A stretch of 64,000 nt of DNA from G965215145 sp965215145 (GCA_965215145.1 OZ244038.1:3100001-3164000), one strand, 5' to 3'; counted from the first letter of the stretch, positions 41,101 to 51,457 are shown. Translations and numbers: made by a program. The notes: generated from the letters alone by a model not told the origin.

Positions 41101-44100
41101 CCTCGTCCTCGCCGCCGTCGCCCTCGTCTCGCCGACGGCGCTCCCGCTCGCCGTGCCGTTCTGCCTCGCGTGGATCGCGGCGCCGTGGATCGCCAGGTGG
41201 ACCGGGCGGCCCGTCGAGCGCGACACCTTCGAGCCCTCGGCCGAGGAGCGCGCCCGGCTCCGCCTCACCGCCCGCCGGACGTGGCGCTACTTCGACGACT
41301 TCATGACGGCGGCCGACCGGTTCCTCCCGCCGGACAACTACCAGGAGAACCCCCACCGCGGCCTCGCCCGGCGGACCTCCCCGACGAACATCGGCCTCGG
41401 GCTGCTGGCCGTGCAGACGGCGGTGGACTTCGGCTACCTCGCCCGCGAGGAGGGGCTCGGCCGGATCGAGGCGGCGCTCGACACGCTGGAGGAGCTGCCG
41501 CGCCACAAGGGCCACTTCTTCAACTGGTACTCGACCGAGACCGGCGGCGTGCTCCACCCCCGCTACGTCTCGACGGTGGACTCCGGCAACCTGATGGGCG
41601 CGCTGCTGACGCTGAAGCAGGGCCTCCTCGAGACCCCCCGCGCGCCCTGGCCCGACCCCGCCCTCTTCGCCGGCCTCCGCGACACGCTCGGCGCGCTGGA
41701 GGAGACCCTCGACCGTCCCCGCGCCGACCCCGAGAGCATCGAGCTCGTCCGAGAGACCACCGACCGCTTCCGCGCTGCGCTGGACGAGCCGGGCGGCGGG
41801 GCCAGCGGCGACCCGGCCGCCGAGCACTTCGCCCGCGTCCGCGCCCTCGTCAGCCCCGCCGCCGACCTCGTCGAGGCGGCCGACGCCACGGAGTTCCGCA
41901 GCGAGGGGGACATCCGGGAGCTACGCTACTGGGCGGCTCAGCCGCTGAGCCGGCTCCTCGCCGAGCGGGCCGCGTTCGAGCGCCTCGCGCCGTGGCTGAC
42001 GGCGAGCGAGGGCGGCGACGGCGCGCCCGAGGCCGTCGCCGGCGCAAAGACGCTGGGCGGGCTCCGCGCCGCGGCTCAGGCCACGGCCGGCGGGGACGGG
42101 GGGAGCCGCGCGCCGGTCGCCGTGGCGCTGGGGGCGGCCGAGGCCGCCGAGGCCCTCGTCCGCCGCGCCGAGCGGCTGGCCGAGCGCGCCGAGGCGCTCG
42201 CCCTGGCGATGGACTTCCGCCCGCTCTACGACGCGAAGGCCGGCCTCTTCGCCATCGGCCTCAACGCCGACACCGGCGCCCGCGACGACTCGTTCTACAA
42301 CCTCCTCGCCTCCGAGGCCCGCCTCGCCTCGCTGCTCGCCATCGCGCGGGCGCACGTCCCCCCGAAGCACTGGTTCCGCCTCGGCCGGCCCACCACCACC
42401 ATCGGCAGCCGGCGCGTGCTGCTCTCCTGGACGGGGACGATGTTCGAGTACCTCATGCCGCTGCTGTTCACGCGGACCTACGAGGGCTCGCTGCTCGGCG
42501 AGGCGTGCGCCAGCGCCGTCAGCGTGCAGAGGCACTACGGGCGGCGGCGGGGGCACCCGTGGGGGGTCTCCGAGAGCGCCGTCTTCGAGCTCGACCTCCA
42601 CCTCACCTACCAGTACCGCGCCTTCGGCGTGCCGGGGCTCGGGCTCAAGCGCGGGCTCGCCGAGGACGACGTGATCGCGCCCTACGCGACGGCCCTCGCG
42701 CTCATGGTCCGGCCGGGCTCCGCCGTGCGGAACCTCGCGCGGCTCCGCGAGACCGGGGCCTACGGGCCCTACGGGTTCTACGAGGCCGTGGACTACACGA
42801 AGAAGCGGCTGCCGCCGGGGCAGGAGCTCGCGGTCATCGGGGCGTACATGGCCCACCACCAGGGGATGACGCTGCTGGCGATCCAGAACCTCCTGGCCGA
42901 CGGCGTCGTGCAGCGGCGGTTCCACCGCGAGCCCCTCGTCCGCTCCGTCGAGGCGCTGCTGCAGGAGCAGGCGCCGAAGCAGATCGAGCGGGTCCCGCTG
43001 CCGGACGAGATGGAGGAGATGGACCCCGTCTCGCCGCAGACGGTGACGGGCGCCTCGCAGCGGATCGGGCCGGAGCGGCTGACGGACCCGACCCCCCACG
43101 GCGTCCTCCTCTCGAACGGCCGCCTCGCCTCGCTCGTCACCGCCGCCGGCGCCGGCTACGCCCGCTACGACGGCCTCGCCGTGACCCGGTGGCGGCCGGA
43201 CCGGACGCGCGAGCAGGACGGCCCCTTCCTCTACGTCCGCGACCTCGACACCGGGCGCGCCTGGTGCGCCGGGCGGCAGCCGGTCACGGACGCGCGCCCG
43301 GAGGAGTACGAGGCGTGGTTCCACACGGCCCGCGCCGAGATCCGCCGGGTCGACGACGGGGTCGAGGTCAAGACCGAGGTCTGCGTCTCCCCGGAGGACG
43401 ACGTCGAGGTCCGCCGCTACACGCTCACGAACCGCTCCGACCGGCCGCGGTGGCTGGAGCTGACGAGCTACGCCGAGGTCGTGCTCTACCCGCCCGAGGC
43501 CGACCTCGGCCACCCGGCGTTCTCGAAGCTGTTCGTCCGCACCGAGCACGTCCGCGAGCACCACGCGCTGCTCGCGACCCGCCGCTCGCGGAGCGAGCAC
43601 GACCGGCTGCTGTGGCTGTTCCACGCCGTCGCCGACGAGCGGCCGGAGCTGGTGGACGGCCCGCTCCAGCTCGAGACCGACCGGGCGCAGTTCATCGGCC
43701 GGGGCCGGGACCTCGAGGACCCCGCCGCGCTGACCGGGCCGCTCTCCGGCACCGTCGGCCCCGTGCTCGACCCCATCGTCAGCCTCCGCCGGCGGATCAC
43801 GCTGCCGCCGCACGCCCGCGCGTCGGTCGCCTTCACGACGGGGGTGGCCGAGACGCGCGACGAGGCCGTCCGCCTGGCCGACCGCTACGACCACCCGGCG
43901 GCGGCGCAGCGGGCCTTCGAGCTCGCGGAGGTCTACGGGCTCGTCGAGCTCCAGCACCTCGGGCTGACCGGCGAGCAGGCGCTGCTCGCGCAGCACCTCG
44001 CCACGGGCCTCCGCTACGGGAACCCCGCCCTCCGCGCCGACGAGACGCTGCTCCTCCGGAACCGCCGCGCGCAGCCGGGCCTCTGGGCCTACGGCATCTC

Positions 44101-47038
44101 CGGCGACCTCCCCGTCCTCCTCTTCCGCATCGGCCAGACCGACGAGGTGCCGGCCCTCCGCATGCTCCTCCGGATGCACGCCTACTGGCGCGCCCGCGGG
44201 CTCGAGGTCGACCTCGTGGTGATGAACGAGCACCCGCCCTCCTACGCCGACGAGCTCCAGCACGGCATCCAGCAAGAGGTCGAGGCGTCGCCGAGCCACG
44301 GGCTGCTGGACCAGCGCGGCGGCATCTTCGTCCGCCGCCGCGACGCGCTCCCGGAGGAGGACGTGACGCTCCTGATGACGGCGGCCCGCGTCGTCCTCGA
44401 CGGGAGGCTCCCCAAGCTCCCGACCGCGCCGGCGCAGAGCGGGCGGTCGCTCTCGGCCTTCACCGAGCCCGTCCCGGAGCCCGTCACCGAGAGCCTGCCC
44501 CGCCTCAGCGGGGAGCCGCCCGCGCTCACGGCCGGCGTCCGCCCCTCGCCGGCGCCGGCGAGTGCGTCCGAGCCGTCGGAGCTGACGTTCTTCAACGGGT
44601 ACGGCGGGTTCGCCGAGGACGGGAGCGAGTACGTGATCCGCCTCCCCGCGCCCGACGGCACGCCGGCCACGCCGCTGCCGTGGACCAACGTCGTCGCCAA
44701 CGCGCGGTGCGGGTTCACGGCGACCGAGCGCGGCGGCGGCTACACGTGGTACCGCAACAGCCAGCAGAACAAGCTCACCCCCTGGAGCAACGACCCCGTC
44801 CTCGACCCGCTCGGGGAGGGGCTCTACCTCCGCGACGAGGACGACGGCGCCGCCTGGACGCTGCCGCCGCGCGACGGCGCCGCCTACGAGGTCCGCCACG
44901 GCTGGGGCTACACCGTCTACCACCACGAGCGCGACGGCGTCGAAGCCGAGGCCACGCTGTTCGTCCCCGAGGACGACCCCATCAAGATCGTCCGCGTCCG
45001 TCTCACGAACCGGAGCGGGCGGCCCCGCGCGCTCGCGCTCTACCGCTACGGGCGGTGGGTGATGGACGAGCAGCCCCGCCGGAGCGGCCCCTTCATCAAG
45101 GTCCGCACTGACCTCGGCACGGGCGCCCTCTTCGCCCGGAACCCCTACAACCAGACGTTCGGCGGCTACGTCGCCTTCGCCGACGCCGTCCGGCTCGGCG
45201 TGGGCGAGGACGACGCCCGCGAGGACGTCACGTTCACGGCCGACCGCACCGCCTTCCTCGGCCGCGGCGGCGACCCCGACCGCCCCGCCGCCGTCCGCCG
45301 CGGCGGCGACCTCGACGGCACCGTCGGCGCGGGGTTCGACCCGTGCGCCGCGTTCCGCGTGCCCGTGACCCTCGCGCCCGGCGAGACGGCCGAGGTCGCC
45401 TTCCTCCTCGGCCAGGCCGACGGCCACGACGACGCCCGCGTCCTCATCGAGCGCTACCGTGAGCGGGACGCCATCGAGGCGGCGCTCGACGGGGTGAGGG
45501 CGTTCTGGCGCCAGACCCTCTCGGCCGTCCAGGTCGAGACGCCGTCCGCCGTGCTCGACACGCTGGTGAACGGGTGGCTCCTCTACCAGAACCTCGCGTG
45601 CCGGCTCTGGGGCCGGAGCGCGTTCTACCAGAGCGGCGGGGCCTACGGCTTCCGCGACCAGATCCAGGACGCCTGCGCCCTCGTCTACACCCGGCCCGAC
45701 CTTTTACGCAATCAACTCCTGCTGCACGCCGCCCACCAGTTCGTCGAGGGCGACGTGCTGCACTGGTGGCACCAGGAGGTCGGCGCCGGCATCCGCTCGC
45801 GCTTCTCCGACGACCTCCTCTGGCTCCCCTACGCCACCGCCCGCTACCTCCGCACGACGGGGGACGCATCCGTGCTCGACGAGCGGGCCCGGTTCATCAC
45901 CGGCCGCCTGCTGGAGCCCGGCGAGGACGAGGCGTACATCAACCCCGAGACGGCCGCCGAGGACGGCACCCTCTTCGAGCACTGCTGCCGCGCCCTCGAC
46001 CGCTCGCTCACGAAGGGGCCGCACGGCCTCCCCCTGATGGGCTCCGGCGACTGGAACGACGGGATGAACCGCGTCGGCAACGAGGGCACGGGGGAGAGCG
46101 TGTGGCTTGGGTTCTTCCTCTACCACATCCTCGACGACTTCGCGCCCCTCTGCGACGAGCGTGGGGAGACGGAGCGCGCCGCCGCCTACCGCGCCCACCG
46201 CGCCCACCTCCAGCACGCCCTCAACGACGCCGGCTGGGACGGGGCGTGGTACCGCCGCGCGTTCTACGACGACGGCACGCCGCTCGGCTCGAAGCAGAAC
46301 CGGGAGTGCCGGATCGACGCCATCGCGCAGGGGTGGAGCGTGATCTCGGGCGTGGCCCCGGACGCCCGCGCCGAGCGCGCCCTCGGCTCCGCCGAGGCCC
46401 TGCTGATCGACGAGGACGCCCGCCTGATCCGGCTGCTGACGCCGCCGTTCGATACGACCGAGCACGACCCCGGCTACATCAAGGGCTACGTGCCGGGCGT
46501 CCGCGAGAACGGCGGGCAGTACACCCACGGGGTCCTCTGGCTCGTCCGCGCCCTCGCCGAGCGCGGCCACGGCTCCCGCGCCGCCGCGCTGCTGGAGATG
46601 ATCACGCCGCTCAGCCACGGGAGCACCCGCGCCCGCGCCGACCGCTTCAAGACCGAGCCCTACGCCGTCGCCGCCGACGTGTACTCGGTGGCGCCGCACG
46701 TCGGGCGGGGGGGGTGGACGTGGTACACCGGCTCGGCGGGGTGGACGTACCGCGTGGCCGTCGAGAGCATCCTCGGGCTCGGCGTCGAGGGCGGGCGGAC
46801 GCTCCGCCTCGACCCCCGCATCCCGCGGGAGTGGGACGGCTACGGCCTCACCCTCCGCCACGGCGCGGCGAGCTACGCCGTCCGCGTCGAGAACCCGGAG
46901 GGCGTGCAGCGCGGGGTGGTCTCCATCGAGGTAGACGGGGAGCCGGTGGCGCCGGAGGGCGGCGTGGCCCGCATCCCGCTGGAAGACGACGGGCGGGAGC
47001 ACCGCGTCCGCGTCGTCCTCGGCGGGGAGGCCGGGTAG
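38186..47038 (+). CDS. ndvB: Cyclic beta-1,2-glucan synthase (NdvB/Cgs family)
   Basis: This 2,950-residue membrane protein makes and cyclises beta-1,2-glucan from UDP-glucose. After a ~420-residue N-terminal region there are membrane segments, a GT84-type transferase with D652-A-D654 (LDADTQLPP), KGLYDVDAF, SHDLLEGAHARTAL and RLHRWVRGDWQ, then more membrane segments, a glycoamylase-like domain (YMAHHQGMTLLAIQNLL nearby) and a C-terminal GH94 phosphorylase domain with GSGDWNDGMNRVG (D2622-D2625) for chain-length control. ATG 38186 is the first methionine near the conserved start. The stop codon TAG lies in a REP palindrome. Related glycosidases and a sensor kinase follow. Confidence 0.93.
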   Translation: MLDAPNAAILSADPPPVESGYDPKRLEEPARALARRQSVTEGRRFGRPPRLVLREAYRGLPEAYHELNEAARRGITVTPAAEWLLDNFYLIRAQQQQVREDLPWAFYRTLPKLDRGPYRGLPRVHELAHELAGLTDNAIDEDRLTRFVGAFEEGAPLLIGELWALPSTLRLVLLERLSGLAQRVVDDLGEQEAAAGWAARIAEAAAADPSGVVVTLAEMVERHAPLSAPFAVALATSLQTQGPGGAEAIEWLKQRLRARGLSLDEMMRREGQRQAHRQASVANAINALRWTDGADWALLVEGLSVVERVLRRDPAGVYAEMDFATRDRYRRRVEALARHAPATEVGVAERAVALAAAAPPEEPPAAESREGMVPGAPERFPLLSLHDHIGTYLVGREERVLEREVGYRPPLGARLRRGARRNAGVAYLLVFLPSFALLMLGAWGLAAEADAPAWAVALAVAAALLPAFDLALALTNWGFTRVLPPEPLPKMAFERGIPEDCRTFVVVPTLVTSPENARQQVQQLEVQALANPDPMLRFALLTDFTDAPEPAMPGDEATLAAAVEAVRALNRRHRDARGDKFFLLHRERRWNPQEGAYMGWERKRGKLEEFNRLLRDPAARAEPGAETSYVLVEGDVAQAAAGTAVRYVITLDADTQLPPRAATDLVRTAAHPLNRPRYNPRRQRVTAGYGVLQPRVGIRAEAGFRTPFAQLFSGNVGVDPYTTAVSDLYQDLFGVGIFTGKGLYDVDAFHAALGGVIPENAVLSHDLLEGAHARTALATDVLLFDDYPSHYAAFAKRLHRWVRGDWQILPWLLPVAPTAGGGWRRNPLGVLGRWQIFDNLRRSLTPPALLVFLALAWTVLPGPALLWTLLALGAIAFPIYAPFTSALLAHPRDAVWSSYLLGALSDAKQSTLQVGLSVAFLAHEAFLMVDAIVRTLWRMARGRRLLEWVTAHQAEQGGGDAPGIWLSPAWGVLVLAAVALVSPTALPLAVPFCLAWIAAPWIARWTGRPVERDTFEPSAEERARLRLTARRTWRYFDDFMTAADRFLPPDNYQENPHRGLARRTSPTNIGLGLLAVQTAVDFGYLAREEGLGRIEAALDTLEELPRHKGHFFNWYSTETGGVLHPRYVSTVDSGNLMGALLTLKQGLLETPRAPWPDPALFAGLRDTLGALEETLDRPRADPESIELVRETTDRFRAALDEPGGGASGDPAAEHFARVRALVSPAADLVEAADATEFRSEGDIRELRYWAAQPLSRLLAERAAFERLAPWLTASEGGDGAPEAVAGAKTLGGLRAAAQATAGGDGGSRAPVAVALGAAEAAEALVRRAERLAERAEALALAMDFRPLYDAKAGLFAIGLNADTGARDDSFYNLLASEARLASLLAIARAHVPPKHWFRLGRPTTTIGSRRVLLSWTGTMFEYLMPLLFTRTYEGSLLGEACASAVSVQRHYGRRRGHPWGVSESAVFELDLHLTYQYRAFGVPGLGLKRGLAEDDVIAPYATALALMVRPGSAVRNLARLRETGAYGPYGFYEAVDYTKKRLPPGQELAVIGAYMAHHQGMTLLAIQNLLADGVVQRRFHREPLVRSVEALLQEQAPKQIERVPLPDEMEEMDPVSPQTVTGASQRIGPERLTDPTPHGVLLSNGRLASLVTAAGAGYARYDGLAVTRWRPDRTREQDGPFLYVRDLDTGRAWCAGRQPVTDARPEEYEAWFHTARAEIRRVDDGVEVKTEVCVSPEDDVEVRRYTLTNRSDRPRWLELTSYAEVVLYPPEADLGHPAFSKLFVRTEHVREHHALLATRRSRSEHDRLLWLFHAVADERPELVDGPLQLETDRAQFIGRGRDLEDPAALTGPLSGTVGPVLDPIVSLRRRITLPPHARASVAFTTGVAETRDEAVRLADRYDHPAAAQRAFELAEVYGLVELQHLGLTGEQALLAQHLATGLRYGNPALRADETLLLRNRRAQPGLWAYGISGDLPVLLFRIGQTDEVPALRMLLRMHAYWRARGLEVDLVVMNEHPPSYADELQHGIQQEVEASPSHGLLDQRGGIFVRRRDALPEEDVTLLMTAARVVLDGRLPKLPTAPAQSGRSLSAFTEPVPEPVTESLPRLSGEPPALTAGVRPSPAPASASEPSELTFFNGYGGFAEDGSEYVIRLPAPDGTPATPLPWTNVVANARCGFTATERGGGYTWYRNSQQNKLTPWSNDPVLDPLGEGLYLRDEDDGAAWTLPPRDGAAYEVRHGWGYTVYHHERDGVEAEATLFVPEDDPIKIVRVRLTNRSGRPRALALYRYGRWVMDEQPRRSGPFIKVRTDLGTGALFARNPYNQTFGGYVAFADAVRLGVGEDDAREDVTFTADRTAFLGRGGDPDRPAAVRRGGDLDGTVGAGFDPCAAFRVPVTLAPGETAEVAFLLGQADGHDDARVLIERYRERDAIEAALDGVRAFWRQTLSAVQVETPSAVLDTLVNGWLLYQNLACRLWGRSAFYQSGGAYGFRDQIQDACALVYTRPDLLRNQLLLHAAHQFVEGDVLHWWHQEVGAGIRSRFSDDLLWLPYATARYLRTTGDASVLDERARFITGRLLEPGEDEAYINPETAAEDGTLFEHCCRALDRSLTKGPHGLPLMGSGDWNDGMNRVGNEGTGESVWLGFFLYHILDDFAPLCDERGETERAAAYRAHRAHLQHALNDAGWDGAWYRRAFYDDGTPLGSKQNRECRIDAIAQGWSVISGVAPDARAERALGSAEALLIDEDARLIRLLTPPFDTTEHDPGYIKGYVPGVRENGGQYTHGVLWLVRALAERGHGSRAAALLEMITPLSHGSTRARADRFKTEPYAVAADVYSVAPHVGRGGWTWYTGSAGWTYRVAVESILGLGVEGGRTLRLDPRIPREWDGYGLTLRHGAASYAVRVENPEGVQRGVVSIEVDGEPVAPEGGVARIPLEDDGREHRVRVVLGGEAG

Positions 47039-47062
47039 GGGCTCGATGCATCGTGCCCCTAC
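47035..47062. repeat. REP-like palindrome supplying the glucan synthase stop codon
   Basis: A 28-bp palindrome with one mismatch (GTAGGGGCTCGATG with CATCGTGCCCCTAC). The TAG of its left GTAG foot (47036-47038) is the stop codon of the glucan synthase gene. Confidence 0.85.
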
Positions 47063-47293
47063 GCCACGGTGGCGGGCCACCGCCCCTATGACCGCGGCTG
47101 CGGCATCGCATCGGCGGGCCGGCATCCCCGCTGCGCTCAGGAGACGGGGGTGGGGCGGCCGCGGCACGGGAGGCTAAACTAGCTCCCATCAGCACGTCAT
47201 CTTTCGTATGTTGGCGCGTAGGTCTTCCCCCCCCCCTCCTTATCGGGGATTCCCCCATCTAGCGGCCAAGTCTGGAGCCGTCGAGGTCCCACC

Positions 47294-50200
47294 ATGTCGG
47301 CAGACGACCCGCACCCGCAGCAAGGAGACGACGCGCCAGGAGACGGCCCGCGCAGAGGCAGCCCAGGAGAGAACGGGGAGGCCAGCGAGGGCGCCGAGGT
47401 GGCCTCCGGCACGAAGGAGCGCCCCATCGTGGCGGGCATCGGCGCCTCGGCCGGGGGGGTCGAGGCGTTGCAGGCGTTCTTCGAGGCCGTGCCCGAGGGG
47501 CTGGGCGTGGCCTTCGTCGTCGTCATCCACCTCTCGCCCGAGCACCGGAGCGAGCTGGCCGCCATCCTCGACCGCACGACGCACCTCACCGTGCAGCAGG
47601 TCGAGGGCACGATGGACCTCGAGGGGGACTGCGTCTACGTGATCCCGCCGGGCCGGCGGCTCGAGATCACCGACACCTCCGTCGGCGCGTTCCCGTTCGA
47701 GGAGCCGCGCGGGCAGCGCGCCCCGATCGACGCCTTCTTCCGCTCGCTCGCCGTCCAGCACGGCGACGGCTTCGGGGTGATCCTCACCGGCGGCGGCTCC
47801 GACGGGGCCGTCGGCGTCAAGGCCATCAAGGAGGCCGGTGGGCTGATCCTCGTCCAGGACCCCGACGAGGCCGCCTTCGACTCGATGCCGCGGGCCGCCA
47901 TCGCCACCGAGGTCGCCGACCTCGTGCTGCCGGTGCGCGACCTCGCCGCGCGCCTCGCCGACCTCACCCACACCAAGCGCCGCATCCGCGAGACCCTCGG
48001 CACCGGCGCGCCGGCCCCGCTCGACGGCGACGGCGAGGAGGCCCTCGGCCGCATCCTCACCCACCTCCACGCCCGCACCGGGCACGACTTCTCGAAGTAC
48101 AAGCGCTCGACGGTGCTCCGCCGCGTCGGCCGCCGGATGCAGGTCCACCGCAAGGAGACGCTGAAGGACTACCTCGCCTTCCTGCGCCAGCACGTCGAGG
48201 AGGCGCAGGCGCTCTTCGAGGACCTGCTGATCTCGGTGACGACGTTCTTCCGCGACCCCGAGGCGTGGGCGGCGCTCGCCGAGGCCGTCATCCCGCAGCT
48301 CTTCGACGGCCTGCCCCGCTCCGGGCCCGAGGCGCAGGAGGAGCCGCTGCGGCTGTGGGTCCCCGGCTGCGCCACGGGCGAGGAGGCGTACTCGCTCGCC
48401 ATCCTCCTGCTCGAGGAGGCCGAGCGCCGGGACGTCTGGCCCGAGGTCCAGGTCTTCGCCTCCGACCTCGACGCGGGCGGCCTCGCCACGGCCCGCGGGG
48501 GCCGCTACCCCGCCGCCATCGAGGCCGACCTCGCGCCCGAGCGCCTCCGCCGCTTCTTCGTCCGGGAGGGCGACCACTACCGCGTCACGAAGGAGGTCCG
48601 CGACTGCGTGCTCTTCGCCCAGCACAGCCTGCTCCGGGACCCGCCGTTCTCGCGGCTCGACCTCGTCTCCTGCCGGAACCTCCTGATCTACCTCGACCGC
48701 GACCTCCAGCGGCAGGTCTTCGGCATCCTCCACTACGCGCTCCGGCCGGGCGGCTTCCTGTTCCTCGGCTCCTCCGAGGCCGCCGAGGGCGACTACTTCC
48801 GCACGCTCGACAAGCGGCACCGCCTCTTCCAGGCGCGCGAGGCCACGGGCGAGCCGAGCCGCCTCCCCGAGCTGCTCGTCGCGGCGCCGCGCCTGCGCAC
48901 GCCCGCCGAGCACGAGCGCGCCCACCGCGAGCCGCCCCCGCCCCGCACCCTCCACCAGGCGCTCCTCGAGGACCTCGCCCCGCCGAGCCTCGTCGTGGAC
49001 GAGCGCCGCCAGGTGCTCCACCTCTCCGAGACCGCCGGCCGCTTCCTCCAGCCCCCCGGCGGCGCGCCCACCCGCGACGCGACGGAGCTCGTCCGGCCCG
49101 AGCTGCGGGCCGAGCTGCGGGCGGCGCTCTTCCGCGCCTTCGAGCACGACGAGCGGACGCTCTCGCCGTTCGTCCCCGTGCGGTTCAACGGGACGCCCCG
49201 GCGCGTGGCCCTCCTCGTCCGCCCCCGCCCCGGCGAGGGCGCCGGCCAGCCCCGCCCCAGCGGGGAGCGCCTCGCCCTGGTGGTGTTCGTCGAGGGCGGC
49301 GAGGCCGTGCTCGGGGCCGCCGAGGGCGAGGTCTCGGAGGAGGCCGTGCAGGGGCTCCAGGCCGAGCTCCGGCAGACGCAGGGCCGGATGCGGGCGGCGC
49401 GCGAGGAGCACGAGGCCACGGTCGAGGAGCTGCGCGCCGCCAACGAGGAGCTCCAGAGCATCAACGAGGAGCACCGCTCGACGGCCGAGGAGCTCGAGAC
49501 GAGCAAGGAGGAGCTGCAGTCCATCAACGAGGAGCTCCAGACGGTCAACAACGAGCTCAAGAGCAAGCTCGACGAGCTCGCGCGCGCCTACGGCGACCTC
49601 GAGAACCTCATGGTCGCCACCGAGATCGGCACGCTCTTCCTCGACCGGCACCTCCGCATCCAGCGCTTCACCCCGCAGGTCGCCGACCTCTTCAACATCA
49701 CCCTCAGCGACCGCGGGCGCCCCATCGCCGACTTCACCCACCGCCTCCACTACGACGGCCTCGACGCCGACGCCCGCGCCGTGCTCGACGACCTCCAGCC
49801 GGTCGAGCGCGAGGTCCGCAGCGAGGACGGGCGGTGGTTCCTCGCCCGGCTCCGCCCCTACCGCACCGTCGAGGACAAGATCGACGGCGTGGTGGCGACG
49901 TTCGTGGACGTCACCGGGCGGCGCGAGGCCGAGGAGGCCCTGCGCGCCGCCCGCCACCGCCTCGAGCAGACCCTCGAGCACCTCCCCGCCGGCGTCGTCC
50001 TCGCCGACACCGCCGGCGCCCTCGTCTACGGCAACCCGACCGTCGAGCGCATCTTCGCCCGGCCGTTCATCGAGACGGGCGCCTTCGAGGAGTACGGCCG
50101 GTGGCCGCTCTTCCGCCCCGACGCCGACGAGCCGTTCCCGCTGGACCGGATGCCGATGACGCGCTCGCTCACCGAGGGCGTGGTCGTCACCGGCGAGGAG

Positions 50201-51421
50201 ATGCGGGTCCGGCGGCCCGACGGCTCGTTCCGGCACGTCGTCGTCAACACCGCCCCGATCCTCGGCGAGGATGGCCGCCCCGTCTACGGCGTGGCCGCCT
50301 TCATCGACGTCACCGCGCGGCGCGCGGCCGAGGAGGCGCTGCGCCAGAGCGAGGAGCGCTACCGGCTCCTCTTCGAGGGCGTCGAGGAGTACGCCATCTT
50401 CACCACCGACCCCGCCGGCGCCATCACGACGTGGAACTCCGGGGCCGAGGCCCTCTTCGGCTACCCCGACGCCGAGGCCCTCGGCCGGCCCGGCGCGATG
50501 CTCTTCACGGAGGAGGACCGCGAAGCCGGCGTGCCGGAGCGCGAGATGGCGACGGCGGCCAAGACCGGCACCGCCAGCGACGACCGCTGGCACGTCCGCC
50601 AGGACGGCTCGCGCTTCTGGGCCTCCGGCGTGCTGACGGCGCTCGACGGCGCCGGGGGCGACCTCCGCGGCTTCGCCAAGGTGCTCCGCGACAACACCCA
50701 GCGCAAGGAGGCCGAGGACGCCCTGCGTTGGGCCAAGGAGACCCTCGAGGTGCGCGTGGCCGAGGCGGCGGGGCAGGTCCGCGAGCTCGCCGCGCGGCTG
50801 ACGGTCGCCGAGCAGGAGGAGCGCCAGCGCGTCGCGCAGGTCCTCCACGACGACCTCCAGCAGCTCCTCTTCGGCGTCCAGATGCAGCTCGCCGCCTGCC
50901 TCCGCAGCGCCGAGGCGGCCGACCCCGAGGCGCTCGCCGCCGAGGTCCGCCAAGCCGACGCGTGGCTCGACGACGCCATCGAGACGACGCGGCGGCTCAC
51001 GGTGGACATCAGCCCGCCCCTGCTCCAGGGCGAGGGGCTCGCCCAGGCGCTCGAGTGGCTCGTGGCGCAGATGGAGACGGTCCACGGCCTCCGCGTCGAG
51101 GTCCGCGCCGAGCGGGACCTCCCGATCCCCGGCGACGCCATGCGCATCCTCCTCTTCCAGGTTCTCCGCGAGCTCCTCTTCAACGTCGTCAAGCACGCCG
51201 ACACCGACCGCGCCACCGTCACCCTCCACGACGGCGACGGCCTCACGATCACCGTCGCGGACGACGGCGACGGGTTCGACCCGTCGGCGGTCGAGGGCGG
51301 CACGGGGTTCGGGCTGTTCGGCGCCCGCGAGCGGCTCCGCTTCTTCGGCGGGCGGATGGAGGTCGAGGCCGCGCCGGGCGAGGGCACGCGCGTGCGGCTC
51401 CACGTCCCGCTGCCGGAGTGA
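47294..51421 (+). CDS. CheB-CheR-PAS hybrid sensor histidine kinase
   Basis: This 1,375-residue protein joins a CheB methylesterase domain (S52, H79, D170 as catalytic triad), a CheR methyltransferase domain (SKYKRSTVLRRVGRRM; WVPGCATGEEAYSLAI; SCRNLLIYLD), a long coiled coil (EELRAANEELQSINEEH...), two or three PAS domains and a HisKA_3 kinase with H1185 in VLHDDLQQLL plus an ATPase domain (GFGLFGARERLRFFGG). Such fusions couple sensing to a kinase outside classical chemotaxis. The stand-alone receiver gene downstream is the likely partner. Its place among glucan genes suggests control of glucan or surface behaviour. ATG 47294 is the first start before the CheB core. Confidence 0.92.
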   Translation: MSADDPHPQQGDDAPGDGPRRGSPGENGEASEGAEVASGTKERPIVAGIGASAGGVEALQAFFEAVPEGLGVAFVVVIHLSPEHRSELAAILDRTTHLTVQQVEGTMDLEGDCVYVIPPGRRLEITDTSVGAFPFEEPRGQRAPIDAFFRSLAVQHGDGFGVILTGGGSDGAVGVKAIKEAGGLILVQDPDEAAFDSMPRAAIATEVADLVLPVRDLAARLADLTHTKRRIRETLGTGAPAPLDGDGEEALGRILTHLHARTGHDFSKYKRSTVLRRVGRRMQVHRKETLKDYLAFLRQHVEEAQALFEDLLISVTTFFRDPEAWAALAEAVIPQLFDGLPRSGPEAQEEPLRLWVPGCATGEEAYSLAILLLEEAERRDVWPEVQVFASDLDAGGLATARGGRYPAAIEADLAPERLRRFFVREGDHYRVTKEVRDCVLFAQHSLLRDPPFSRLDLVSCRNLLIYLDRDLQRQVFGILHYALRPGGFLFLGSSEAAEGDYFRTLDKRHRLFQAREATGEPSRLPELLVAAPRLRTPAEHERAHREPPPPRTLHQALLEDLAPPSLVVDERRQVLHLSETAGRFLQPPGGAPTRDATELVRPELRAELRAALFRAFEHDERTLSPFVPVRFNGTPRRVALLVRPRPGEGAGQPRPSGERLALVVFVEGGEAVLGAAEGEVSEEAVQGLQAELRQTQGRMRAAREEHEATVEELRAANEELQSINEEHRSTAEELETSKEELQSINEELQTVNNELKSKLDELARAYGDLENLMVATEIGTLFLDRHLRIQRFTPQVADLFNITLSDRGRPIADFTHRLHYDGLDADARAVLDDLQPVEREVRSEDGRWFLARLRPYRTVEDKIDGVVATFVDVTGRREAEEALRAARHRLEQTLEHLPAGVVLADTAGALVYGNPTVERIFARPFIETGAFEEYGRWPLFRPDADEPFPLDRMPMTRSLTEGVVVTGEEMRVRRPDGSFRHVVVNTAPILGEDGRPVYGVAAFIDVTARRAAEEALRQSEERYRLLFEGVEEYAIFTTDPAGAITTWNSGAEALFGYPDAEALGRPGAMLFTEEDREAGVPEREMATAAKTGTASDDRWHVRQDGSRFWASGVLTALDGAGGDLRGFAKVLRDNTQRKEAEDALRWAKETLEVRVAEAAGQVRELAARLTVAEQEERQRVAQVLHDDLQQLLFGVQMQLAACLRSAEAADPEALAAEVRQADAWLDDAIETTRRLTVDISPPLLQGEGLAQALEWLVAQMETVHGLRVEVRAERDLPIPGDAMRILLFQVLRELLFNVVKHADTDRATVTLHDGDGLTITVADDGDGFDPSAVEGGTGFGLFGARERLRFFGGRMEVEAAPGEGTRVRLHVPLPE

Positions 51422-51457
51422 TGCCGCTCCCCCGGGTCGGTGGTGCCCCCGCGCATT

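Noticed and set aside
38081..41827. Very long open frame antisense to the cyclic glucan synthase gene
   Set aside because: High GC content removes stop codons from alternate frames. The frame lacks any recognisable domain and is rich in Arg, Glu, Val and Gly repeats typical of the complement of a real gene.
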